A stretch of 8,606 nt of DNA from Bacteriovoracaceae bacterium (GTDB lineage Bacteria; Bdellovibrionota; Bacteriovoracia; Bacteriovoracales; Bacteriovoracaceae). The notes beneath the pieces are model-generated. The model had not been told where the DNA came from. It was given only the letters and a program-made list of their open reading frames with translations, and did not search any database. The position numbers were made by a program, and so were the translations under genes. The stretch is from assembly GCA_947448095.1 (NCBI GenBank), contig CANFNN010000109.1, positions 1 to 8,606 on the forward strand. Reading direction: 5' to 3'. Of the stretch, positions 1 to 5,776 are shown one piece after another (position 1 is the first letter of the stretch; each line of letters starts with the position of its first letter).

Positions 1-1
1 A

Positions 2-622
2 GGATATATTGATCTGTTTAAAAGACATGCTTCGCGTGAGACTCTCACCAATGAGTTACTGATTCAATATATTGATAAGATGGATTCAACTGTTGGTCGT
101 ATTTCCAAAATTGTGAATGGTATGAGGCGATTCTCTCGTGAATCTTCTTTTGACGAAAAGAGTCCTTACTCACTTAATAAGATTATTGATGAAACGTTGG
201 ATATTTGTCTGGAGCGAATTATTAATAATGGAACTGCCTTGACCGTCGATTATTTTAAAAATGATCCGATTGTTTTTTGCCGATCAGTTGAAATTTCTCA
301 AGTCCTAATTAATTTGATTAACAACTCATTCCAGGCAATATCTATTCTTCCGAGGCCTTGGATTAAAATTGTATGTGTTGAACATGAACAGACTTTTGAA
401 ATCAAAATAATTGATTCTGGAACAGGAATTCAGAAAACCATTGTTAATAAACTTTTTCAGCCATTTTTTACGACCAAAGATATTGGCGTTGGAACCGGGT
501 TAGGACTTAGTATCTCGCGTGGAATTATTGAGGAACATCAAGGGAGTCTTCAATATGTTGAGGACTCAATTAATACCACGTTTTCAATTCAGTTACCTAA
601 ATGGCGCAAGGAAGATAACTAA
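2..622 (+). CDS. Sensor histidine kinase, C-terminal part (5' end outside window)
   Basis: The reading frame is already open at the left edge, so the first in-frame ATG (80) is internal and this is the 3' part of a longer gene. The visible protein begins in the second helix of the dimerisation domain. The phospho-accepting His (H box) and any sensor domain must lie upstream of the window. A complete HATPase_c ATP-binding domain follows: an N box around QVLINLINNSFQAI, a G1 box DSGTGI, an F box LFQPFFTTK and a G2 box GTGLGLSI. The protein ends soon after, with no attached receiver domain. By family knowledge it autophosphorylates on His and passes the phosphate to a response regulator, which is not visible here. 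The pattern resembles NtrB/PAS-type soluble kinases, but the signal cannot be inferred. Its 3' end overlaps the convergent nuclease gene by 26 bp, and no terminator is visible. Confidence 0.93.
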   Translation, partial: GYIDLFKRHASRETLTNELLIQYIDKMDSTVGRISKIVNGMRRFSRESSFDEKSPYSLNKIIDETLDICLERIINNGTALTVDYFKNDPIVFCRSVEISQVLINLINNSFQAISILPRPWIKIVCVEHEQTFEIKIIDSGTGIQKTIVNKLFQPFFTTKDIGVGTGLGLSISRGIIEEHQGSLQYVEDSINTTFSIQLPKWRKEDN

Positions 623-1352
623 ACTTGGCCTGAAAATCCCAACTTAAGACATCAGTTTCACTCTCAATCTCTTCTTCAATATTGTCTGAGAGGAAGGGAA
701 AGAAATCGACTCCAGAGAGGTCTTCAATTTGATTGATACTTAAGGCGTAGGAAATTAATTGAGGATAAGGAACATCTACGCTCATGAGAAATCCAATGCC
801 CTTATAAGATTGCCCTTCTTTTCTAAGAACGACTTTAAAATACTCCATCGGGACTGAGACTTGATTGATTCCAATAGTAGGAAGATTTTCTTTTAAGATT
901 GGTCCAGTTACGACCCATGTTTGTTGGTACTTTAGGGCCCAGCTACGCATTAAATTTTCTAGCATACTCCAGCGGCCTCGATTAAATTTCCCTGGCTGAG
1001 GAGTCATGTTGCTCATATAAAAAGTATCTTTCATCGCCTGGGCTTCAAATTTCATATCTCCGGCCGGAAGCAAATGACCGCGATCGAAATTACTGTTTTT
1101 ATAATCTGCTAAAGTTGATGAGCCAGTTGTAACAAGAGGATCAATTCTGAAAGCATCTGCTCTATCAACACAGCCTTTGATTTGTGGATGACCAAGAGGA
1201 TAAGCGACCCAATTGGCCACTTCATGTTCTTCATTATAGCTGAGTGAATAGTGCTCCCGATCGATGATTTGAGAATCCTGAGGAGATTGAGCGAGGGGTG
1301 ATGCCAAGACAAGTAACGGGAAAAGCAACCATGCTAGAATATTCAACATCAT
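597..1352 (-). CDS. Secreted DNA/RNA non-specific endonuclease (NUC family)
   Basis: 251-residue protein of the Serratia-type beta-beta-alpha-metal nuclease family, which cuts single- and double-stranded DNA and RNA using Mg2+. The signature DRGH (D90-H93, catalytic His93) is followed by SNMTPQ with the expected Mg-binding Asn (N115), then FNRGRW and a conserved Glu (about E132) in the same helix. An N-terminal hydrophobic stretch (residues 4-17) ending in small residues looks like a Sec signal peptide, with cleavage near A17 or A21, so it should act in the periplasm or outside the cell. The length is normal for the family. Two adjacent ATG codons could start it (1350-1352 or 1347-1349), and only a weak GGA-type ribosome site precedes them. 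It lies downstream of ushA on the same strand, separated by 100 bp containing two hairpins. Its 3' end runs 26 bp into the kinase gene. The substrate is inferred from the family only; a role in nucleic acid scavenging is inference from the ushA neighbour. Confidence 0.92.
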   Translation of the reverse strand: MMLNILAWLLFPLLVLASPLAQSPQDSQIIDREHYSLSYNEEHEVANWVAYPLGHPQIKGCVDRADAFRIDPLVTTGSSTLADYKNSNFDRGHLLPAGDMKFEAQAMKDTFYMSNMTPQPGKFNRGRWSMLENLMRSWALKYQQTWVVTGPILKENLPTIGINQVSVPMEYFKVVLRKEGQSYKGIGFLMSVDVPYPQLISYALSINQIEDLSGVDFFPFLSDNIEEEIESETDVLSWDFQAKFSYLPCAI

Positions 1353-1358
1353 GTTGAT

Positions 1359-1381
1359 CCATTTGTTATGTTCACAAATAG
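1359..1381 (-). promoter_or_regulatory. Dyad/hairpin just upstream of the nuclease start
   Basis: The arms ATTTGT (1361-1366) and ACAAAT (1374-1379) are a perfect inverted repeat around a 7-nt centre. In minus-strand RNA the stem extends by a G-U and a G-C pair to 8 bp. The 3' arm then takes in the GG of the weak ribosome site, 7 nt before the first ATG. It could hide the ribosome site or be a protein operator. The left half (TGTGA on the minus strand) resembles a CRP half-site but the right half does not. A dyad of this size can occur by chance in AT-rich DNA. Confidence 0.3.
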
Positions 1382-1383
1382 AT

Positions 1384-1412
1384 TACTGAACGAAGAGCTT
1401 CTTCGTCCAGTA
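1384..1412 (-). terminator. Strong hairpin in the ushA-nuclease gap, possible weak terminator
   Basis: The 12-nt arms 1384-1395 and 1401-1412 pair at every position but one. That position is A/C in plus-sense RNA but a G-U wobble in minus-sense RNA, so the minus transcript forms an unbroken stem of 12-13 bp with a 3-5 nt loop. It starts about 40 nt after the ushA stop. The bases after it on the minus strand are only moderately U-rich (ATCTATTTGT), so it may be a weak terminator, an attenuator that lowers nuclease expression relative to ushA, or a processing/stability element. Confidence 0.45.
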
Positions 1413-1452
1413 GCAGGATGTTAAGCTTAGGCAAAGAAAGTGTTTTTGTCGG

Positions 1453-2982
1453 TTACTCGTATTGAATATAGCCGCGAGGTGCGAAGTCCAGGGCCTTGAG
1501 TTCTTTGACTGAAAGAACGTATTCTTTTAGGACGTCCGCATCTACAAAGCCTGTTTTACGGTAAACCACTTTAGGATATTTATCACCACCACCGGCGATG
1601 AATTCTGGAAGTGCTAGTAAGTACTTTTTGGTTAAATTTAAGTCGGTCCCATTGATTTTTAAACTCGTAATTTTTTTAGACTCACGATTGGCGACGATAT
1701 CAACTCCACTCATTTGAGGGAAAGAACCGGAGCCAGGTGTCAGATTGAAAATCACAAATTCCAGATAATTTTTCAATTCGGAACCTGTTAGTTCAGAGAT
1801 GGCAATTTCACCAGCAAAAGGCAGCACCATCAAGACTGATTCGTACGTCACTTTTCCAGGGAAAATAGAATATCTCAATCCGCCTGAATTAGTGACACAA
1901 AGATCGGCCTTCACTTTTGTTTTGTAGGCCAGTGTAACTAAGTTGCCTAGGTTTGTTTCCTGCGAGCGAACTATGTCTCTCGTTCCAACAAATTCAGCAT
2001 CTGCTGTTCCAAGATCAATCAAAAGAGAAGCGTCACCTTTTTCTTTAAACGGACGAAGAACCGATTCAATATAAGCGTCAGCTTCAATTTTAACTTGAGA
2101 ATCTTTTAAATTCACGGGAATCAATTTAGCTTCTTTAAGCGTTACTTTTCCGTCTAGAAACTCGAGGTCCACACGTCCCACGTATTTTCCCCATTCATAG
2201 GCCTGAACAATGACTGATCCGTTTTGAATGTCAGGTTGAAAGAGTGGTTTTTGAGTGTGTCCACCCACGATGACATCAATACCATCGACTTGTCTGGCCA
2301 GTGTGACATCCCCTGGAGCATCCGCTCCATTGGTTTCATCAGGATAATGCCCAATGTGTGTGAGGCCAATGAGAACATCTGTTTCTTTACGAAGCACAGG
2401 AACCAAAGCCTTGGCCTCATCAATCACGGGAACAAATTTAAAGTCCTTCGTGTTATTGGGATTTGATTTGAGTGGTGTATCTTCAGTGGTAAGACCAAAA
2501 ACGGTCACTTTTAAATCATCCATCTCTTTCACAACGTGAGAAGGGAAAATTCTTTGATTTGTTTCTTTGTTATAAATGTTAGCGGAAATAAAAGGAAAAC
2601 CGGCCCAATCGCGCTGCTTTAAAATTGTAGCAATTGGTTTGTCGAATTCATGATTTCCCAGAGTCATCACATCATAGCCAAGAAGTGACATCCCTCTAAA
2701 GTCCGGTTCAGCATCTTGAAGGTCAGATTGGGGAACGCCTGTATTAACGTCTCCGGCATCTAGCAGAAGAACGTGACCTCCGTCTTTTTGAATTTCTTCA
2801 CGGAGTTTTTGAATCAGTGTGGCCCTCGGAGCTAGACCCAATTCACCGTCTTTATTCGGCCAAAATCGACCATGGTGATCATTTGTATGGAGAATTGTCA
2901 GCTTGTAGACCTTGCCTTTGGTGTAGGCCCAGCTGCCTTGGGAAAGACCAAAGAAAAGCGTCCATAAAACTAATATCCGCAT
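1453..2982 (-). CDS. ushA: Periplasmic 5'-nucleotidase / UDP-sugar hydrolase UshA
   Basis: 509 residues, close to the 550 of E. coli UshA. A signal peptide (residues 1-19, cleavage at SWA|Y) leads into a calcineurin-like metallophosphatase domain and then a C-terminal 5'-nucleotidase domain. The expected di-metal ligands are visible: D35 and H37 (HTNDHHG), D78 (GDVNTG), N110 in NHEFD with the catalytic pair H111/D114, H209 (THIGH), and H242 and Q244 (GGHTQ). Arg335, Arg339 and Arg370 (NSGGLR), plus the stacking Phe389 and Phe461 (before GGGDKYP), match the substrate pocket. The block SDLQDAEPDFRGM is nearly identical to the E. coli enzyme as I recall it. The family removes phosphate from 5'-nucleotides and splits UDP-sugars in the periplasm. 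Start choice: an in-frame TTG at 3067-3069 would add 29 residues, but it would bury the signal peptide, whereas the ATG at 2980-2982 has a GGAGG ribosome site. It is divergent from feoA and upstream of the nuclease gene. Confidence 0.95.
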   Translation of the reverse strand: MRILVLWTLFFGLSQGSWAYTKGKVYKLTILHTNDHHGRFWPNKDGELGLAPRATLIQKLREEIQKDGGHVLLLDAGDVNTGVPQSDLQDAEPDFRGMSLLGYDVMTLGNHEFDKPIATILKQRDWAGFPFISANIYNKETNQRIFPSHVVKEMDDLKVTVFGLTTEDTPLKSNPNNTKDFKFVPVIDEAKALVPVLRKETDVLIGLTHIGHYPDETNGADAPGDVTLARQVDGIDVIVGGHTQKPLFQPDIQNGSVIVQAYEWGKYVGRVDLEFLDGKVTLKEAKLIPVNLKDSQVKIEADAYIESVLRPFKEKGDASLLIDLGTADAEFVGTRDIVRSQETNLGNLVTLAYKTKVKADLCVTNSGGLRYSIFPGKVTYESVLMVLPFAGEIAISELTGSELKNYLEFVIFNLTPGSGSFPQMSGVDIVANRESKKITSLKINGTDLNLTKKYLLALPEFIAGGGDKYPKVVYRKTGFVDADVLKEYVLSVKELKALDFAPRGYIQYE

Positions 2983-2986
2983 AATT

Positions 2987-2991
2987 CCTCC
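2987..2991 (-). promoter_or_regulatory. Ribosome binding site of ushA, decides its start
   Basis: GGAGG on the minus strand, 4 nt before the ATG at 2980-2982. It is one of the two strongest Shine-Dalgarno sequences in the window. It supports this ATG over the longer in-frame TTG start. Confidence 0.85.
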
Positions 2992-3022
2992 AAAGAATAA
3001 GCAGTGATTTATCCAATGCTTG

Positions 3023-3094
3023 ACCGGCTGGCCAGTGATGTTTTTGAACCAAGAAACATCTTCAGGCAAAAAGCCTCAATTGCCTTGAAGTCAT
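3023..3094 (-). promoter_or_regulatory. Structured 5' leader of ushA: adjoining hairpins and possible leader ORF
   Basis: Minus-strand RNA here can fold into neighbouring hairpins. Hairpin A (3060-3090) has arms CTTCA-A-GGCAA and TTGCC-TGAAG, 10 bp with one bulged A. Hairpin B (3037-3060) has arms GATGTTT-C-TTG and CAA-AAACATC, 10 bp with one bulged C and a GTT loop. Hairpin C (3023-3036) has arms ACTGG and CCGGT around CCAG, and one of its pairs is G-U in the minus sense but A/C in the plus sense. A and B share base 3060 and B abuts C. A 10-codon ORF (3062-3094, MTSRQLRLFA) starts with ATG behind AAGGG and runs through hairpin A, ending in its 3' arm. The SD of ushA lies about 30 nt after hairpin C. 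This looks like a regulatory leader, but the type is not recognised and no promoter is clear on this strand. Confidence 0.35.
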
Positions 3095-3135
3095 TGATTC
3101 CCTTGAGTTGGACTGAAGGTTTTCTCCTGAAAATA

Positions 3136-3170
3136 TTGGCCAAACGCTTAAGAGTTTGATATACCAAACT
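3136..3170 (+). promoter_or_regulatory. Candidate feoAB promoter with an operator-like 18-bp dyad
   Basis: TTGGCC (3136-3141) could be a -35 element and TATACC (3160-3165, 18-bp spacer) or GATATA (3158-3163, 16-bp spacer) the -10. A perfect inverted repeat AGTTTG-ATATAC-CAAACT (3153-3170) covers the -10, where a repressor would block RNA polymerase. Ferrous iron uptake operons are normally repressed by Fur or a DtxR-family protein when iron is plentiful. The dyad has the length of a DtxR-type operator but not its consensus, and I see no classical Fur box. Transcription starting about 7 nt after the -10 would fall at or next to the feoA ATG. Confidence 0.4.
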
Positions 3171-3172
3171 AT

Positions 3173-3421
3173 ATGATGACCATCAATCAAGCCCCGCTTT
3201 TAAAGGGACTTACAATCACTGCATTTGAAAAGACCAACGTCGAAGATATCTCCGATATTGAGTCACGTCTTATGCATCTTGGTTTTGTTGATGGTGCAAC
3301 AATAGTAGTAAAGAGAAAGGCTCCCTTTTTTAAAGAACCACTTTTAGTTGAAGTCAGGGGAAGACTGATCGCTCTGAGTAAAGCTGAAGCTGAGTTGGTG
3401 ACCGTTGAGGTTAATCCATGA
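3173..3421 (+). CDS. feoA: FeoA, ferrous iron transport accessory protein
   Basis: 82-residue protein with an SH3-like fold, the usual length for free-standing FeoA. Typical features are the opening APLLKGLTITAF, the central SRLMHLGFVDGATI (about residues 31-44, the conserved turn of the family), and the late strand motif LLVEVRGRLIALSKAEAELV. FeoA is a small cytoplasmic protein thought to bind FeoB and help its GTP-driven Fe2+ transport. The stop overlaps the feoB start by 4 bp (ATGA at 3418-3421), so the two are translationally coupled. Two ATG codons (3173 and 3176) could start it. An in-frame stop at 3149-3151 rules out a much longer protein. No Shine-Dalgarno sequence is visible upstream, which fits a leaderless or near-leaderless message. 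Confidence 0.92.
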   Translation: MMTINQAPLLKGLTITAFEKTNVEDISDIESRLMHLGFVDGATIVVKRKAPFFKEPLLVEVRGRLIALSKAEAELVTVEVNP

Positions 3422-5280
3422 TTGGCCAGGTTGCACTCGTTGGAATGCCAAACGTTGGTAAGACTGCGCTGTTTAATAAATTAACGGGTTCGTTTCAAAG
3501 AGTGGCCAATTTTCCGGGCGTAACGGTTGAAAAAAAAAGTGGTTGGGTAACTGAAAACGGTGAAAAAATTTTAGAAGTCATAGATCTTCCAGGCATTTAT
3601 TCTCTCGATGCCACCACTTTAGATGAAAAAGTCACAAAAGATTTCCTTCTCCAAAAAGAAAAAGAACCCTCTGCAAATATTTTTGTGCTGGTGTTGGATG
3701 CCACGAACTTGGATAAGTCTCTTTATCTGGCTTTTCAATTGAAGCAATTGGGTTACCCGCTAGTGATTGCTCTGAATTTAATGGATGAAGCAGAGAAACG
3801 AGGTTTTAAAATTGATCTGGAGAAATTGGCCAAAGCACTCAATGCAGAAGTCATTCCAACCAGTGCCAGTACGGGGTTTGGAATTTCGGAATTAAAAAGC
3901 GCACTTAAGAAACACTCGCATCTTGAGAAATTGTCGCAGATTACGATTCCAGAAAATATGCAAAAAACTTTTCGCTCCCCTAAATATGTAAATGATATTT
4001 TTAGACAAGTTGATCTCCTTTTAAAAGAAGTGACTTTGTCGCCTCTGCAGGCCGATACGCTAACGCAAAAGATTGATCAGTTCGTTCTCCATCCTGTCTG
4101 GGGGATTTTCATTTTGTTTAGTGTCCTGATTGTAATGTTTCAAACTCTCTTTACTTGGTCATCTCCACTTTCAGATTTGATTGAAAGTCTTTTTGCTTTT
4201 GTTGGGCAAATTGTTTCAACGAATATCTCTCAGCCATTGATTAAAAGCTTCATCGTTGATGGAATGATTAGTGGAGTCGGAGGTGTCCTCGTTTTCTTGC
4301 CCCAAATTATGATTCTTTTTCTCTTTACTCAGTTTCTTGAGGATGTGGGCTACCTAGGTAGGGCCGCCTATATGATGGACTCATTCATGAGAAAAATGGG
4401 ATTACCTGGAAAGGCAGTGATCCCACTTCTCTCGTCACATGCTTGTGCAGTCCCTGGAATCATGTCGACTAGAGTAATTGAAAATTACCGTGAACGCTTG
4501 ATTACGATGCTGGTGATTCCACTTACAACGTGTTCGGCGAGACTTCCAGTTTATGCCGTTTTAATTGGTGCGATTATTCCTAATCATCCAGTCTTCGGAA
4601 TGAGTTTTTTAAGACTTCCAGGGTTAATTCTCTTTGGTCTCTACATGCTGGGCTTTTTATCTGCCATGGCGATGTCACTGATCTTTAAAAAAACGCTTCC
4701 GCAGTCCTCTCCTTCAATGCTTTTAATGGAGCTTCCTCCCTATCGTTTGCCAAATGCCATGAATTTGTTTTTAGTGATGAAAAATAAGGGCAAGATTTTT
4801 CTTAAAAGAGCAGGGGGAATCATTCTTGCTATCAGTATGGTCATCTGGGTACTAGTGACTTTCCCTCAGACGAATGGTCAAAGTCATATCGAAACTTCTT
4901 ATGCTGCTTCCATTGGCAGAACATTTGAACCTCTTTTTAGACCTCTTGGGTTTGATTGGCGAATTACAACTGCCTTGATTCCTAGTATAGGGGCACGTGA
5001 AGTTGTTGTGAGTGCTTTATCGATGGTGCTTTCAATTGAGGAAGGTTCAGAAGGATTTGAAAAAAATATGTCAGACGCCTTGGTCAAACAATTTGGACTA
5101 GGGTCTTTGGTTGCTCTTTTAATTTGGTTTGTTTTTGCTCCCCAGTGCATCTCTACTTTCGCTGTCATGAAAAGAGAGACCAATGGTTATTTCTGGCCAT
5201 CGGTCATGGTTACATACACTTTGGGCCTGGCCTATCTTGGGGCCTATGTTGCCAAGGTTCTCGTTAATCTTTGGTTTTAA
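3418..5280 (+). CDS. feoB: FeoB, GTP-dependent ferrous iron transporter
   Basis: 620-residue inner-membrane protein that imports Fe2+. The N-terminal G domain shows G1 GMPNVGKT (residues 9-16), G2 Thr36 in NFPGVTVE, G3 DLPG (56-59), G4 NLMD (120-123) and G5 SAS (149-151). A helical GDI-like linker runs to about residue 220. The membrane part begins with HPVWGIFILF (225-234) and contains the two Gate regions, with conserved cysteines at HACAVPGIM (C343), TTCSARLPVYA (C372) and APQC (C577), and GAREVVVSAL (525-534). It is shorter than E. coli FeoB (773) and near the size of compact FeoB proteins such as that of Helicobacter; no domain is missing. FeoA is separate and not fused, and there is no feoC in the window. 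The 3' end overlaps the convergent hotdog gene by 17 bp. Confidence 0.97.
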   Translation: MIGQVALVGMPNVGKTALFNKLTGSFQRVANFPGVTVEKKSGWVTENGEKILEVIDLPGIYSLDATTLDEKVTKDFLLQKEKEPSANIFVLVLDATNLDKSLYLAFQLKQLGYPLVIALNLMDEAEKRGFKIDLEKLAKALNAEVIPTSASTGFGISELKSALKKHSHLEKLSQITIPENMQKTFRSPKYVNDIFRQVDLLLKEVTLSPLQADTLTQKIDQFVLHPVWGIFILFSVLIVMFQTLFTWSSPLSDLIESLFAFVGQIVSTNISQPLIKSFIVDGMISGVGGVLVFLPQIMILFLFTQFLEDVGYLGRAAYMMDSFMRKMGLPGKAVIPLLSSHACAVPGIMSTRVIENYRERLITMLVIPLTTCSARLPVYAVLIGAIIPNHPVFGMSFLRLPGLILFGLYMLGFLSAMAMSLIFKKTLPQSSPSMLLMELPPYRLPNAMNLFLVMKNKGKIFLKRAGGIILAISMVIWVLVTFPQTNGQSHIETSYAASIGRTFEPLFRPLGFDWRITTALIPSIGAREVVVSALSMVLSIEEGSEGFEKNMSDALVKQFGLGSLVALLIWFVFAPQCISTFAVMKRETNGYFWPSVMVTYTLGLAYLGAYVAKVLVNLWF

Positions 5281-5776
5281 CTTTATCCCATGACTTGAGC
5301 TGCCAGGTAGTGGTTACAATCGCTACTTCCTTACCATTTTTATCTCGAAGCAAAGTTTCAAGTTTTTGAAGATACTTTCCTTCAGAATCTAAAATTTTAT
5401 TCGCGGCCTCAATGTCAATCTGTCTTGGTGAACAACTTCCTTCAAGATCACATCTTCCTTGGTAAGTATATTTGACGTGAAGATCAGATAAAATCAGACG
5501 GTACTTGCTGACGCCAAAACTTTTTAATAGGGACATTCCGGCACAGAATTCTCCTACCGTCGCCATGGCACAGGCGTGAATCCCACCCAAATGATTGTGA
5601 TTCAGTTTCCTGTTCGGCAAAGTAATAATGACTGCATCATCATTAATTTCTTTAATCTTAAACCCGTGGGGAGCATTAAAGGGTATTCCCAAGGCGAGCA
5701 CCTTATTCAAGGCCATAAGGTTAAGCGATGTTGGTTTATTGATTAATTTATCCAACAAATTGAAAGCAAATTTCAT
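5264..5776 (-). CDS. DUF4442 hotdog-fold (thioesterase-like) protein
   Basis: 170-residue protein with the hotdog-fold signature NHNHLGGIHACAMATVGEFCAGM (residues 59-81): a His-Gly-Gly turn followed by the long central helix. This matches the DUF4442/PaaI-related group. Members are thought to act on acyl thioesters, but this subgroup lacks a well-defined substrate. No signal peptide or clear membrane segment is visible, so it should be cytoplasmic. The start ATG overlaps the stop of the upstream flavoprotein gene by 4 bp (ATGA on the minus strand), and no separate ribosome site is seen, so translation is probably coupled. At its 3' end it runs 17 bp into feoB. Pairing with a nitronate monooxygenase/FabK-like enzyme suggests acyl-CoA or fatty-acid metabolism. 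That is inference only. Confidence 0.78.
   Translation of the reverse strand: MKFAFNLLDKLINKPTSLNLMALNKVLALGIPFNAPHGFKIKEINDDAVIITLPNRKLNHNHLGGIHACAMATVGEFCAGMSLLKSFGVSKYRLILSDLHVKYTYQGRCDLEGSCSPRQIDIEAANKILDSEGKYLQKLETLLRDKNGKEVAIVTTTWQLKSWDKVKTKD

Noticed and set aside
1361..1379. CRP-type operator upstream of the nuclease gene
   Set aside because: One half-site (TGTGA) fits but the other half does not match TCACA, so it is kept only as an unassigned dyad.
2154..2539. Several open frames inside ushA on both strands (2154-2423, 2224-2466, 2354-2539)
   Set aside because: They lie wholly within a well-supported coding frame, have no recognisable domains or ribosome sites, and look like codon-bias shadows.
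2983..3069. N-terminal extension of ushA from a TTG at 3067-3069
   Set aside because: It would place 29 polar residues before the signal peptide, and the ATG at 2980-2982 has a GGAGG ribosome site. The extension region instead overlaps the leader hairpins.
3120..3133. Small hairpin TTTTC/GAAAA in the ushA-feoA gap
   Set aside because: Five A-T-rich pairs around a 4-nt loop are expected by chance in such DNA.
3095..3172. Classical Fur box upstream of feoA
   Set aside because: I looked for the GATAATGATAATCATTATC pattern or 7-1-7 repeats and found no convincing match; only the AGTTTG/CAAACT dyad stands out.
3418..5280. FeoB as truncated because it is shorter than E. coli FeoB
   Set aside because: All five G motifs, both Gate regions and the C-terminal cysteine segment are present; compact FeoB proteins of this size are known.
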